In this document: positions 44,502-54,576 of the stretch, in pieces
Position numbering within the stretch: position 1 is the stretch's first letter
Layout of the letters: the number at the start of each line of letters is the position of its first letter
From: Allopusillimonas ginsengisoli
GTDB lineage: Bacteria; Pseudomonadota; Gammaproteobacteria; Burkholderiales; Burkholderiaceae_B
Reading direction: 5' to 3'
DNA: 64,000 bases
Assembly: GCF_004153455.1 (NCBI RefSeq)
Contig: NZ_SDQE01000011.1
Span: 62,001-126,000 of the forward strand
Program-made: the position numbers and the translations under genes
The notes under the pieces: model-generated
What the model saw: only the letters and a program-made list of their open reading frames with translations
Told to the model about the DNA's origin: nothing
Databases searched by the model: none

Positions 44502-45818
44502 ATGGATCAGTTTGCGGTTTTCCTGGTTTCCGGCGTGCTGCTGGCTGTTCTGCTTGCCTTGCTGGCCAGTGGCGTCTGGATTGCCTTGTCATTGCTGGCG
44601 CTGGGTATTTTTGGCCTGGCCGTGTTTTCCGATGCCCCCGCGGGGTCCCTGGCGATCTCGTCGATGTGGGATGCGAGCTGGGGCTGGCCCATGACGGCAC
44701 TGCCGCTTTTCATTTGGATGGGCGAAATCCTTTTCAGGACACGTCTGTCCGAAGACATGTTCAAAGGGCTGGGTCCGTGGGTGAATTGGCTGCCTGGGCG
44801 CTTGCTGCATGTGAACATCCTGGGTTGCGGCATCATGGCGGCAGTGGCCGGCTCGTCAGCCGTGACGTGCGCAACGGTGGCGCGCATGAGTCTGCCTGAG
44901 TTGCGCAAGCGCGGCTACGATGAGCAAATGATGATAGGCACGCTGGCGGGCTCCGGCACGCTCGGCCTGATGATCCCGCCGTCCATCATTATGATTGTGT
45001 ACGGCGTGCTGGCGCAGCAGTCGGTGGCCCGCCTGTTCATTGCTGGCGTCTTGCCCGGGCTGATGCTGGTCGCGCTTTTCATGGGCTATGTTGCGATCTG
45101 GGCCCTGCTCAATCCCGCCAGAGTGCCGCCGCGCGATCCGTCCCTGACGCTGATGCATAAGCTCTGGAACTCGCGCAGGCTGCTGCCCGTCGTCGCGCTC
45201 ATCACGCTGGTCATCGGCACCATCTACGGCGGCATCGCCACGCCGACCGAGGCGGCGACCGTGGGGGTGATCGGCGCGATGTTGCTGGCGGCGCTGGGCG
45301 GTACGCTGAATTGGAAGACGTTCAGCGACAGCCTGATGTCCGCGATGAAAATCTCATGCATGATTTCGTTTATCGTGGCTTGCGCGGGTGCGCTGTCCAT
45401 CGCTGCCGCATTTCTGAATATTCCTCAGGCCCTGGCCGGCAAGGTCGAGGCCATGAACATGTCTCCCTTCATGCTGCTGCTGGTGCTGACACTGTTCTTC
45501 ATCGTGCTGGGCTGCTTCCTGGAGGGCATTTCGATACTGGTGCTGAGCAGCGCGGTTGTGCTGCCCATGGTGCAGGCGGCGGGCATAGACCTGATCTGGT
45601 TCGGCGTTTATATGGTTGTGGTGATCGAGATGGCGCAGATTACGCCGCCGCTGGGCTTCAATCTGTTCGTCATGCAGTCCATGACGGGGCGCGACATCCT
45701 GCAGGTGACGCGGGCATCCGCCCCGTTCTTCGGTCTGCTGGTGGTGGCAGTGGTGCTGCTGGCGATGTTCCCCGGGATCGTGACCTATCTCCCATCGCTG
45801 ATGTCGGAAGCCTCCTGA
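44502..45818 (+). CDS. TRAP transporter large permease (DctM family), system 3
   Basis: 438 residues, about 12 membrane helices. Motifs: MTALPLFIWMGEILFRT, AVAGSSAVTCATVARM, TLAGSGTLGLMIPPSIIMIVYGV, GGIATPTEAATVGVIGA and ITPPLGFNLFVMQ. Forms the transport pore for the DctP ligand. Its stop codon sits in the loop of a small inverted repeat. Confidence 0.93.
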   Translation: MDQFAVFLVSGVLLAVLLALLASGVWIALSLLALGIFGLAVFSDAPAGSLAISSMWDASWGWPMTALPLFIWMGEILFRTRLSEDMFKGLGPWVNWLPGRLLHVNILGCGIMAAVAGSSAVTCATVARMSLPELRKRGYDEQMMIGTLAGSGTLGLMIPPSIIMIVYGVLAQQSVARLFIAGVLPGLMLVALFMGYVAIWALLNPARVPPRDPSLTLMHKLWNSRRLLPVVALITLVIGTIYGGIATPTEAATVGVIGAMLLAALGGTLNWKTFSDSLMSAMKISCMISFIVACAGALSIAAAFLNIPQALAGKVEAMNMSPFMLLLVLTLFFIVLGCFLEGISILVLSSAVVLPMVQAAGIDLIWFGVYMVVVIEMAQITPPLGFNLFVMQSMTGRDILQVTRASAPFFGLLVVAVVLLAMFPGIVTYLPSLMSEAS

Positions 45819-45824
45819 GGAGGC
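45810..45824. terminator. small hairpin around the dctM stop codon
   Basis: GCCTCC-TGA-GGAGGC: 6-bp stem with the stop codon TGA as loop. The aminotransferase gene converges from the other strand 26 bp later, so it may act for both. No T-tract. Confidence 0.35.
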
Positions 45825-45849
45825 TGCTCCGGGATCGCTGGTTTATCAA

Positions 45850-47088
45850 TCAACCCAATGCCGCACACCCTTCAGCAATGCGATCGCAGGCCAGGGTGAT
45901 GTCCTCCAGGGACGCAGCATACGAGATGCGGAAATACGGCGCGAGGCCGAAGCAGCTGCCCGGTACGACCGCGGTATCGCAATGGTGCAACAGGTAGCGG
46001 CAGAACGCCATATCGCTGTCAATGACGTCACCCTGCGGCGTCGTGCGGCCTATCAAGCCAGCACAGCTTGAAAAGGTATAAAAGGCGCCCTCGGGTTGGC
46101 GGCATACAATGCCGTCGATCTGGTTGAGGCGGTCTACGATGATATCGCGGCGTTGCTGGAATAGCGCCCGGCGCTCGGCGACGATGGCCTGATCACCTGT
46201 CAGCGCGGCGATGGCGGCAGCCTGGCTGACCGAACTTGGGTTGGAGGTGCTCTGACTCTGGACGGTCGCCATGGCGGAGATCAACGGGCGCGGACCCGCG
46301 CCGTAGCCCAGGCGCCAGCCTGTCATGGCGTAGGCCTTGGATACCCCGTTGACCAGAAGCGTGCGGTCGCGCAGCTCGGGCGCCAGCTGAACCGCCGAAA
46401 CAAAAGGCTGGTCGTCGTAAATGAGATGTTCGTAGATATCGTCACTCATGAGCCACACGTGGGGATGGCGCAGCAGCACGTCCAGCAGGGGTTGGAGTTG
46501 CGCGGCGGAATATGCGGCCCCACTGGGGTTGGAGGGGGAGTTCAGCAACAGCCAGCGCGTGCGGGGCGTGATGGCCGCCTCCAGTTCGGCGGCCTCCACG
46601 CGAAAGCCATTGGCTTCGCTGCACGCCACCACCCGTGGCACGCCGCCTGCAATGCTGATCATGTCGATGTAGGACGTCCAGTAGGGCGCGGTGATGATGA
46701 CCTCGTCGCCTGGATTCAGCGTGGCCATGAAGGCGTTGTAGATGACTTGCTTGGCGCCCGCGCAGGCGATGATCTCGGGCTGCGTATAGATCAGGCTGTT
46801 TTCATGACTGAGCTTGTGCGCAATCGCGGCCTTGAGGCTGCCGGTGCCTTCCAGCGGGGTGTATTTCGTCTCACCCGCCTGAATGGCGCGTATGGCGGCT
46901 TCCTTGACGTGATCCGGGGTGTCGAAATCAGGTTCGCCCGCACCCAGCGCGACAACAGGGTGGCCCTGCCGGCGTCGCTCGGTCGCCTCGGCGCCGATGC
47001 GCAATATCTCGGAAATACCCATGGCTGCAATGCGCTCGGCGCGCTGAAAAGGATGCAGCTCAGGCAGTGTGGACGGCGAATTCATCAT
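45850..47088 (-). CDS. pyridoxal-phosphate aminotransferase, class I (aspartate aminotransferase-like)
   Basis: 412 residues. Fold-type I motifs: VVALGAGEPDFDTPDHVKEAA, YTPLEGTGSLKAAIA, the PLP-ring Asp region LMSDDIYEHLIYDD, the Schiff-base Lys in LVNGVSKAYAMTGWRLGYG, and the substrate-carboxylate Arg in FRISYAAS near the C-terminus. It lies 65 bp downstream of hyuB on the same strand and probably belongs to the Hyu operon, moving an amino group to or from the amino acid released there. The exact substrate is unknown. Confidence 0.9.
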   Translation of the reverse strand: MMNSPSTLPELHPFQRAERIAAMGISEILRIGAEATERRRQGHPVVALGAGEPDFDTPDHVKEAAIRAIQAGETKYTPLEGTGSLKAAIAHKLSHENSLIYTQPEIIACAGAKQVIYNAFMATLNPGDEVIITAPYWTSYIDMISIAGGVPRVVACSEANGFRVEAAELEAAITPRTRWLLLNSPSNPSGAAYSAAQLQPLLDVLLRHPHVWLMSDDIYEHLIYDDQPFVSAVQLAPELRDRTLLVNGVSKAYAMTGWRLGYGAGPRPLISAMATVQSQSTSNPSSVSQAAAIAALTGDQAIVAERRALFQQRRDIIVDRLNQIDGIVCRQPEGAFYTFSSCAGLIGRTTPQGDVIDSDMAFCRYLLHHCDTAVVPGSCFGLAPYFRISYAASLEDITLACDRIAEGCAALG

Positions 47089-47153
47089 GGTGCTCCATGG
47101 GGCAGCGATAAAAGGAAAATGGACCCGTCGCGGGTGAGGTTAGTGTTCGCGAC

Positions 47154-48827
47154 TCAGGTATCGGCCAGTTGCCGGGCGGTAATGTCATAATCCCGCTCCA
47201 GCGTGGCCGGGCTCAGGTATTCATTGCGCAGATCGTCCGCCAGCGCGGCCTTGCTGCGCTTTGCCGGATCTCCGAAACCGCCGCCGCCGGGAAGCTCGAG
47301 CACCAGGCGGGCGCCCTGGGGAACATATTGGGTGCCTTTGCCGCGCATGGGCGTTCCGTCGTTCAGCGAGACGCCGCCCGCCTGGCCCGGCAGGCCACCG
47401 GCCCGGCCTCGCGCGGGATTGCCGATGCGGTCGAACATGGCATTGAATCGGAAGGAATAGCCCTCGCGAGGACCCAGTTCCATGATCTGCCCCAGCCCGC
47501 CCCGATGCTCGCCTGCGCCGCTGGATTCGGGCCGCAGTTCTTTGCGCCAGACCACGACGGGGCCGGCCTGCTCGGTGGCTTCGACAGACATGGAATGCAC
47601 GCCACTGGGAAACGCGGTAGATGACAGGCCGTCCAGCGTCGGGCGCGCACCGGTGCCGCCACTGTTGAACATCAATATTTCTGCATCAGGCAGGCCCGCG
47701 CCGGGATCCAGCGGCCTGGCGCTGACGTGTATATTCCACAAGGCGCCGCTGCCTTCCGCGGGTATGCTGTCCGGCAGAAAATGATAGAGCGCGCCCAGCA
47801 CCAGATCCGGCACAAAATGCCCCAGCACATGCCGCACCGCAACCGGGCTGGGCCGTTGCGCATTCAGGATGCAGCCCTCGGGCGCCTGGGCCAGAAAGGG
47901 GGAGAGCGACGCCGTATTGTTGGGCACGTCGGGTGCGATCGCGCACTTGAGGCCATAGCAGGCATAAGCCCGCGCATACGCCAACGGCACGTTGATGCCA
48001 AAGGGGCTGGCCGGGGATGTTCCCGCGAAATCGGCCACCAGTCTGTCTTCGGCCACTTCGAGTTCCACTTGCAGCGTCACGGGCTCGTCATAACCATCGA
48101 GTGTCATGGTATTGCCGTACTTGCCTCTGGGCAGGGCGGCGATGCGTTCCAGCGTGGCGGCCAGGCTATGTTCCAGGATAAAACGGCCGACTTCATCCAG
48201 GCTGTCCAGCCGGAACTCATCCATCATGTCCTGCAGGCGGCGGTCGCCGGTGTCGTTGCAGGCCGCCAGCGCGTAGAGATCGCCGATCACCATGTCGGCC
48301 GAGCGTACATTACTGCGCAAGATATTCATCAGGTCATGATTGACTTGTCCGCGCTCCACCATTTTCATGATGGGCACGCAGATGCCTTCTTCGTAGACCT
48401 CGCGCGCGTCGGGGCCAAAGCCGCGCCCGCCTACATCCACGACATGTGCAGTACAGGCAAAGTAGCCGATCAGCCGACCGTTGCGAAATGACGGCGAGAC
48501 CACGGTGAAATCGTGCAGGTGCCCCGTGCCGTCCCAGGGATCGTTGGTGATGTAGGCATCGCCTTCGAAAATGCGGTCCTCGCCGATGGCGCGAAGGAAC
48601 TTGGGCACGGCTTCGGCCATGGTATTCACATGGCCGGGGGTGCCGGTGACAGCCTGAGCCAGCATGCGCCCCTGTCGGTCAAAAACGCCGGCGGACAGGT
48701 CGCCGGCTTCGCGCACGCTGGTACTGAAAGCGGACCTGATCAGCGCCAGCGCCTGTTCCTCCACAACGGAAATCAAGCGGTTCCACATGACCTGCATATG
48801 AATGTTCTGCAGACGATCTGTCGCCAT
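47154..48827 (-). CDS. hyuB: hydantoinase B / N-methylhydantoinase B / 5-oxoprolinase HyuB-family subunit
   Basis: 557 residues from ATG 48827, with GAGGAG just upstream. Family motifs: ERIVEEQALALIRSAFSTSVREAGDLSAGVFD-like start, YITNDPWDGTGHLHDFTVVSP, HVVDVGGRGFGPDAREVYEEG, and the Gly-rich C-terminus with VLELPGGGGFGDP. HyuB pairs with HyuA to open cyclic amides (hydantoins, N-methylhydantoins, 5-oxoproline, or related) in an ATP-dependent way. It starts 11 bp after the hyuA stop. Confidence 0.9.
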   Translation of the reverse strand: MATDRLQNIHMQVMWNRLISVVEEQALALIRSAFSTSVREAGDLSAGVFDRQGRMLAQAVTGTPGHVNTMAEAVPKFLRAIGEDRIFEGDAYITNDPWDGTGHLHDFTVVSPSFRNGRLIGYFACTAHVVDVGGRGFGPDAREVYEEGICVPIMKMVERGQVNHDLMNILRSNVRSADMVIGDLYALAACNDTGDRRLQDMMDEFRLDSLDEVGRFILEHSLAATLERIAALPRGKYGNTMTLDGYDEPVTLQVELEVAEDRLVADFAGTSPASPFGINVPLAYARAYACYGLKCAIAPDVPNNTASLSPFLAQAPEGCILNAQRPSPVAVRHVLGHFVPDLVLGALYHFLPDSIPAEGSGALWNIHVSARPLDPGAGLPDAEILMFNSGGTGARPTLDGLSSTAFPSGVHSMSVEATEQAGPVVVWRKELRPESSGAGEHRGGLGQIMELGPREGYSFRFNAMFDRIGNPARGRAGGLPGQAGGVSLNDGTPMRGKGTQYVPQGARLVLELPGGGGFGDPAKRSKAALADDLRNEYLSPATLERDYDITARQLADT

Positions 48828-48838
48828 GATGGGGCTCC

Positions 48839-50923
48839 TCAAGCAGGCTTGCGCTGCACCAGCAGGCAGCCGTCGGTTTGCACGATTGCCTCGAAGGCGG
48901 AAGTGACAAGCGTCGAGGTTTCTTTCTCGACAATCATGGCGGGTCCCTGGACGCGCATGCCTGCCGTCAGGTGATCGCGTTCCACAATATCGGCTTCGAC
49001 ATCCTGCTGCAGCCGCGCATCAAACAGATATCGTTTGCCCGCGGACGGCGCATCGGCGCACGCAGTGGTCGCCGGTACGGCAGGCACCGGCGGCAGCGGC
49101 GAACTGGCCTTGACCGACCAGCTGATCGTCTCGATGTCCAGGCCTTCTATGGGGCGCCCAAAGTAGCGTGCATACGTTGCCTCGAACGCCGCGCGCAAGG
49201 CGGCGACATCGGCCAGATCCGCTTCATCTGACAGCGCAACCGGAATCTCCCAGCCCTGGCCGACATAGCGCATGTAGATCTTGGCTTCTATCACGGGCGC
49301 TTCGTCTGCGCTACGCTGGCTGACGAACTGCGTGGCTTCGTCGCGCAGCTCGTTGATGAGTGTCTTGGCGGCACTGCTGTCGAACTGGCTCAGCTTCTGA
49401 TTGATGCTGCGTATGCTTTCGTAGCCAAACGGCGCGCGCAGAAAGCCAATGGCCGAGCCCACGCCCGCGCCTGGCGGCACGATAAAGCGTTCGATGCCTG
49501 TTTTTTCGCAGAGCCTGGCGGCATGCAGCGGCCCGGCGCCGCCAAAGGTGATCATGGTGTAGCTCGCGATTTCCTTGCCGTTTTCCACCGCATGCACGCG
49601 GGCTGCATTGCTCATGTTTTCGTCGACCACTTCGGCAATGCCATAGGCGCTTTCCGCAGGAGTGAGGGTCAGGCGTTCGCCGATCTGTTTCTGCACGGCT
49701 TCGCTGGCGCGTTCGGGCGAGAGCGTGATCGAGCCGCCGGCAAAATTGTGGGGATCCAGCCGGCCGAGCAGCAGGTCGGCATCGGAGACCGTGGGCAGCT
49801 GGCCGCCGTGCTGATAGCTCGCGGGTCCGGGCTCGGAGCCGGCGCTTTGCGGGCCTACGCGAATCTGATCCATGATGTCCACCGACGCGATCGAGCCGCC
49901 GCCAGCGCCAATCTCCACCATTTCCACGACGGGAATCGAAATCGGCATGCCGCTGCCTTTCTTGAAGCGATAGGTGCGCGCGACTTCAAAGGTATTGGCG
50001 GTTTTGGGCACCTGATCATCGATCAGGCATATTTTCGCGGTGGTGCCGCCCATGTCGAAGGACAGCACAGAAGCAAGTTCGTAGCGGGCCGCGATGTAGG
50101 CGGCGAAAATGGCGCCGCCTGCGGGCCCCGATTCGACGAGCCGGACCGGAAACCGCGACGCGCTTTCCACCGATACAATGCCCCCGCCCGAGTGCATGAT
50201 GAAGACCGGGCATTGCGCGCCTGCCTCGTGTACCTTCTGGACCAGGCGGTTCAGATAGGATTCCATGCGCGGGCGCACATAGGCGTTGGCGCACACCGTA
50301 TTGAAGCGTTCAAACTCGCGTATCTGCGGGGAAACCTCTGACGAAATGGAAATCGACAAATCCGGCAGGCGCTTGAGCAGGGCGTCGCGCATTTGCCGCT
50401 CGTGTTCGCCATTGACGTAGGCATGGACAAAGCCAATGGCCACGCTTTCGTAGTTGCCCTCGGCGATGCGGGTGACAAGGGCGCCGATATCCGCGGCAGA
50501 GGGCGCGATCAATGCCTGACCCTGGGCATCCATGCGTTCGCGCAGGGTATGGCGGTCGCAGCGCGCAATGAGCGCCGGCGGCAGCTTGATGTTCAGGTCG
50601 TATTGTTCAAAGCGGTTTTCCGTTCGCATTTCGAGCACATCTCGAAAGCCTTCGGTCGTGATGAATGCCGTGCGGGCGCCTTCGCGCTCGATGAGGGCGT
50701 TGGTGGCCAGCGTCGTGCCGTGGATGATGAGGCTGATGTCTGAAAGCGCGATGCCGGCTTCTTGCGCTGCTTGTTGCAAGCCCTTGACGATGGCGCGCTC
50801 CGGGGCCTCGTAGTCGGTAAGAACCTTGACTGAATACAGCTGGTCGTCCAGCTCCAGCGCGATGTCTGTAAAGGTGCCGCCTATATCGACCCCCGCCCGC
50901 GCCTGCTTGCGTCTCGATGACAA
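48839..50923 (-). CDS. hyuA: hydantoinase A / N-methylhydantoinase A / 5-oxoprolinase HyuA-family subunit
   Basis: 694 residues from a TTG start, the ATPase-like subunit. N-terminal ASKHA-type motif RAGVDIGGTFTDIAL, then LIIHGTTLATNALIEREGA, MHSGGGIVSVESASRFPV, and LSFDMGGTTAKICLID. The C-terminal domain starts near KLSQFDSSAAKTLINEL. Homologues act on hydantoins, oxoproline or, as acetone/acetophenone carboxylase relatives, on ketones; the short neighbourhood (no third subunit) argues for the cyclic-amide group. First gene of the operon. Confidence 0.92.
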   Translation of the reverse strand: MSSRRKQARAGVDIGGTFTDIALELDDQLYSVKVLTDYEAPERAIVKGLQQAAQEAGIALSDISLIIHGTTLATNALIEREGARTAFITTEGFRDVLEMRTENRFEQYDLNIKLPPALIARCDRHTLRERMDAQGQALIAPSAADIGALVTRIAEGNYESVAIGFVHAYVNGEHERQMRDALLKRLPDLSISISSEVSPQIREFERFNTVCANAYVRPRMESYLNRLVQKVHEAGAQCPVFIMHSGGGIVSVESASRFPVRLVESGPAGGAIFAAYIAARYELASVLSFDMGGTTAKICLIDDQVPKTANTFEVARTYRFKKGSGMPISIPVVEMVEIGAGGGSIASVDIMDQIRVGPQSAGSEPGPASYQHGGQLPTVSDADLLLGRLDPHNFAGGSITLSPERASEAVQKQIGERLTLTPAESAYGIAEVVDENMSNAARVHAVENGKEIASYTMITFGGAGPLHAARLCEKTGIERFIVPPGAGVGSAIGFLRAPFGYESIRSINQKLSQFDSSAAKTLINELRDEATQFVSQRSADEAPVIEAKIYMRYVGQGWEIPVALSDEADLADVAALRAAFEATYARYFGRPIEGLDIETISWSVKASSPLPPVPAVPATTACADAPSAGKRYLFDARLQQDVEADIVERDHLTAGMRVQGPAMIVEKETSTLVTSAFEAIVQTDGCLLVQRKPA

Positions 50924-50997
50924 CTTGTACCCCCGTATCCATGAATAACTTGCCCGCCTGGCTGGACAGTTGCCGGGCGGGCAAGCAAGCTATATAG

Positions 50998-51009
50998 CTT
51001 GTATGATGA
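50998..51009. promoter_or_regulatory. GntR operator candidate before hyuA
   Basis: CTTGTATGATGA: the first 11 bases equal those at 42898-42908 in front of the TRAP operon. It is set in AT-rich DNA (CTATATAG just before it, GGTAATATTACTAG after it), 75 bp upstream of the hyuA start, where a promoter is expected. Confidence 0.55.
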
Positions 51010-51049
51010 GGGTAATATTACTAGTGGTCAATTCATGGTTTTCCCGCGA

Positions 51050-51673
51050 TCAGGGGTTGACCATATCGACCAGTTTTTGCGCTTCTTGAATTGTGCTTTC
51101 GTAAGACCCCGTCATGCTTGGCGACGTGACATACTTGCCGCCAACGGCAATGCTGGGCGTGCCTTCGATCTTGTATTGATCGGCGAGTTCGCTGGCCCGG
51201 CTGATCTTGGTGTTGATGCCAAAGGAATTGAAGGTGTCGAGGAACTTCTGGCGGTCCACACCCTGCGTGGCGATCCAGTCGGCGATGGCGTCTGCCGTGT
51301 AGATGCGCTTGTGTTCGTTGTGAATGGCCGCAAACACCTTGTCGTGAAGGTCGAGCCTGTCCAGCGCTTCCAGTGAATAGTACAGGCGCTGAAGATCTTG
51401 CATGCTGGCGTTGAAGGCAACCGGCACGGCACGCACGACGACGTTGTCGGGTAGGGTGGCGGCCCATTTCTTGACCAGCGGTTCAATTTTGAAACAGTGC
51501 GGGCAGCTGTAGGCAAAGAATTCCAGCACTTCGATCTTGCCTGCCGTGTCCGATGGTTGGGCTGGATCCAGCGTGACATAGGCATCGGCGGCCTGGGCGG
51601 TGGGCGCCAGCAGCATGCCGGCGGCGAGCGTGGAGACCGCGAGGGCTTGAAGGAAGCGTTGTTTGATTGTCAT
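51050..51673 (-). CDS. dsbA: thiol:disulfide interchange protein DsbA
   Basis: 207 residues with a signal peptide to about AQAAD. Thioredoxin-fold oxidase introducing disulfides in periplasmic proteins. The active site CPHC is at 57-60 within FFAYSCPHCFK, and the cis-Pro loop is in EGTPSIAVGGKYV. Follows a SPOR-domain gene on the same strand after 58 bp, an order often seen in Betaproteobacteria (argS-SPOR-dsbA). Confidence 0.95.
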   Translation of the reverse strand: MTIKQRFLQALAVSTLAAGMLLAPTAQAADAYVTLDPAQPSDTAGKIEVLEFFAYSCPHCFKIEPLVKKWAATLPDNVVVRAVPVAFNASMQDLQRLYYSLEALDRLDLHDKVFAAIHNEHKRIYTADAIADWIATQGVDRQKFLDTFNSFGINTKISRASELADQYKIEGTPSIAVGGKYVTSPSMTGSYESTIQEAQKLVDMVNP

Positions 51674-51731
51674 AGTAGGTTTCCGATGTCCGCAATAAAA
51701 AGCAGTTAAGACTGGAAAGGCGCCGACAAGT

Positions 51732-52418
51732 TCATGGGCGCACGACCGAGGTTTCGATTTTTTCCTGCCCCAGGCGGGCGCGCGAACGATTCATTTCATC
51801 GATCCCGCTGAAGGGGCCTACACGTACACGGTTCAGTGTACTGCCGTTCACCTGGGCTTTTTGCACCTGCGCAGGCAAACCGAGCATCACGATGCGGGCC
51901 ATCACGGCCTCGGCGTCGCCCTCGGACCGGAACGCGCCGGCCTGCAGGTAGTAAGTGGTTTGCTTGCCCGCGTCGGCCGGCGCTTCCGTACCTGGGGCGG
52001 GTTTGTCGGGAGGCGGTTGTTTGGCCGGTGCGGGTGCAGCGGGCGCCTTGGGCTTGGTCAGCGTCGCGATCAGGTCGCCGATATTGTCGGGGCCGGCGGG
52101 CACGGGCGGCGGGTTGCCGTCTTGCGTGCGGCCAGGCAGCGGTGTGGTGGCCAGATCTGTCGGGCCGTCGGGGATGTTGCCCCCCGGACGGTCCTTGCCA
52201 TACAGGCCGATATTGGGATCGGGAGCGTCGCGCACATCGGGCAACAGGACGTTGGCGGGGTCGCGGCTGAACTTGTCGGCGAAAGGCATGGGCACCTTGG
52301 TGACGAAAAGCGCCACCGCGACGGCCGCGATCAGCCCGAGGATGAGGCCGACGAGGATGCCAAAGAGCGTGCCGCTGCCTGAGCGCGAGCTGGACGATTT
52401 GCGACTTTTGCTGGCCAT
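51732..52418 (-). CDS. SPOR-domain protein, membrane anchored
   Basis: 228 residues. A basic N-terminus SKSRKSSSSRSGSG is followed by one membrane helix (about residues 17-42, TLFGILVGLILGLIAAVAVALFV in part). A long Pro-rich periplasmic linker leads to a C-terminal SPOR domain (TYYLQAGAFRSEGDAEAVMARI through RVRVGPFSGIDEMNRSRARL). SPOR domains bind denuded septal peptidoglycan. Lies between argS and dsbA, 9 bp after argS. Confidence 0.9.
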   Translation of the reverse strand: MASKSRKSSSSRSGSGTLFGILVGLILGLIAAVAVALFVTKVPMPFADKFSRDPANVLLPDVRDAPDPNIGLYGKDRPGGNIPDGPTDLATTPLPGRTQDGNPPPVPAGPDNIGDLIATLTKPKAPAAPAPAKQPPPDKPAPGTEAPADAGKQTTYYLQAGAFRSEGDAEAVMARIVMLGLPAQVQKAQVNGSTLNRVRVGPFSGIDEMNRSRARLGQEKIETSVVRP

Positions 52419-52427
52419 AAGAAGGTG

Positions 52428-54113
52428 TTACATCCTTTCGGGGGCGGAGACCCCGAGCAGTTCGAGACCGTTGGCGATCACCTGGGCGGTGGCGCGGGCC
52501 AGGCGCAGGCGCGCCAATTTGAGTGAGACGTCGTCGACCAGAACACGTTCGGCGTTATACCATGCGTGGAAGTCGGCAGCGCAATCGCGCAGCCAAAATG
52601 CCAGATGGTGCGGCGCAAGCTCTTGTGCGGCCAGCGCGATGGTTTGCGGGTATTCCGCCAGACGCTGCAGCAGGGCGAACTCGGTGGGGGCAACCAATGG
52701 CGCGACCGGCGCCTCGGGAATCCGGTCGGCGTATTCCGATGATTGCGCCAGCATCGAACAAATGCGCGCGTGCGCATACTGGATATAGTACACCGGGTTT
52801 TCGTCGCTTTTGGACAGCGCGAGGTCGATGTCGAAGACGAATTCGGAATCGGCGCGACGCTGCGCCAGAAAGTAACGCACCGCGTCGCGGCCTACCCAGT
52901 CAATCAGGTCGCGCATCGTGACATAGCTGCCGGCGCGCTTGGAAATCTTGACCTCGGCACCGTCGCGCACGACTTTGACCATTTTGTGCAGAATATAGGC
53001 CGGGAAGTCTTTGGGGATGCCGATTTCCAGGCCCTGAAGCCCGGCGCGCACGCGCGCGATCGTGCCGTGATGATCGCTGCCCTGTATGTTGATGGCGTGA
53101 TGGTAGCCGCGCGTCCATTTGGCGACGTGATACGCGACATCCGGCACGAAATACGTATAGCCGCCCTCGGATTTGCGCATGACGCGATCTTTGTCGTCGC
53201 CGGTGCCCAGTTCCGTGGTGCGCAGCCACAGCGCCCCTTCGCTTTCGTAGGTATGGCCGGCGGCAATCAGTGCCTGTACGGTTTGCTCCACCCCGCCGCT
53301 GGTATACAGCGAGCTTTCGAGATAGAAATTGTCGAATTTCAAGCCGAAGGCCTGCAGGTCCAGATCCTGTTCGCGACGCAGGTACGCCACCGCGAAGCGG
53401 CGGATATCCTCAAGGCTGTCGATGTCGCCGCTGGCAGTGACCGACGCGCCATCGGCCGCCTGCACGGTTTTTTGCGCGCGAAAATCATTGGCGATATCGA
53501 CGATGTAGTCGCCTTTGTAGCCGTCTGCCGGAAACTCGGCGGCTTCTGGCGCGATGCCCCGTGCACGCGCCTGCACGCTGATGGCCAGGTTGTCGATCTG
53601 GTTGCCGGCGTCGTTGTAATAGAACTCGCGGGTCACGTCGTAGCCCTGGGCGGCAAACAGGCGGCACAGCGCATCGCCCAGCGCGGCCTGGCGGGCATGG
53701 CCCACATGCAAGGGGCCTGTGGGGTTGGCGGATACGAACTCCACCAATACTTTTTCGCTGCCCTTGGGGCGAATGCCATACTGGCTGCCTTCTTGCTGGA
53801 TCGCATGCAGCACGGCTTGCCGGGCTGCGGCGGTGAGGCGAAAATTGATGAACCCAGGTCCGGCGACCTCGGCGGTGTCAATCAACGCGCGCAACGCGGG
53901 CTGGGCAAGCAGGGTATCGACAATCTGTTGCGCCAATTCCCGAGGGTTGCGGCGGGCCGGCTTGGCCAGTTGCATGGCAACATTCGTGGCGATGTCGCCA
54001 TGCGAGGCCACCTTGGGGCGTTCGAGCAGGACATTGGCCTGGGTATTGGGGACGATGGCGTCGACGGCAGCCCGGATGAGTGAAATTAGCTGTTGTTGTT
54101 GCCCTGGGAGCAT
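52428..54113 (-). CDS. argS: arginyl-tRNA synthetase
   Basis: 561 residues. N-terminal Add-1 domain for tRNA D-loop recognition, then the class I HIGH motif in [37 protein letters not shown], the substrate motif in [10 protein letters not shown], and the anticodon-binding helical C-terminus ending [11 protein letters not shown]. Some family members lack a canonical KMSKS; here KISKRAGS plays that part. Essential housekeeping enzyme. Confidence 0.96.
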   Translation of the reverse strand: MLPGQQQQLISLIRAAVDAIVPNTQANVLLERPKVASHGDIATNVAMQLAKPARRNPRELAQQIVDTLLAQPALRALIDTAEVAGPGFINFRLTAAARQAVLHAIQQEGSQYGIRPKGSEKVLVEFVSANPTGPLHVGHARQAALGDALCRLFAAQGYDVTREFYYNDAGNQIDNLAISVQARARGIAPEAAEFPADGYKGDYIVDIANDFRAQKTVQAADGASVTASGDIDSLEDIRRFAVAYLRREQDLDLQAFGLKFDNFYLESSLYTSGGVEQTVQALIAAGHTYESEGALWLRTTELGTGDDKDRVMRKSEGGYTYFVPDVAYHVAKWTRGYHHAINIQGSDHHGTIARVRAGLQGLEIGIPKDFPAYILHKMVKVVRDGAEVKISKRAGSYVTMRDLIDWVGRDAVRYFLAQRRADSEFVFDIDLALSKSDENPVYYIQYAHARICSMLAQSSEYADRIPEAPVAPLVAPTEFALLQRLAEYPQTIALAAQELAPHHLAFWLRDCAADFHAWYNAERVLVDDVSLKLARLRLARATAQVIANGLELLGVSAPERM

Positions 54114-54576
54114 ATGGAAAATGGATAAACGTAAGAGTAATTGGCCAACCTGGGCATGGACTCGCCCGGGCCAGGCCCCGCCAGGCTCGGACGCGGCGAA
54201 CCCGCTGCCGGGCTGCGTACCCCGCCTGGGCGGATCGGTTCAATCGCTTGAGGCTGCCCGATACCGCTGACCGGAAGGCCTAAATGATAGCGTGATTTCC
54301 TTGCCGTCGTCTGCGGCCGTGCGATACTGCGATCTGGCGCGCTGGCGTCGGTGCGGCCATCTGGGCGAAACGGGTTTGTATTTCACGACGTTGTGGCGCC
54401 GATGACCGCCGCTATTTTCATCTGCCTGGCGCCTGTCGCTCCCGGGCGGCTGTCGACAGCCTGAATACCCGTTTATTACATGCTCTGGACACGGCGAATA
54501 TACCGAAATGTCCCTGCTTGGCAGTGTTCGGAACTTAGGGTAGTGTACAACTGTGTCTATCGAAAAAGGGCCACCT
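54114..54576. other. intergenic region between argS and the DUF1840 gene
   Basis: 463 bp holding the divergent promoters of argS and the DUF1840 gene. The argS-proximal part is very GC-rich with small inverted repeats; the other part turns AT-richer near 54470-54560. Open frames here resemble no family, and I see no tRNA-like cloverleaf. Nothing else can be supported. Confidence 0.4.

Noticed and set aside
52743-54083. 446-residue plus-strand open frame opposite argS
   Set aside because: The argS reading frame is unambiguous; no family features in the opposite frame.
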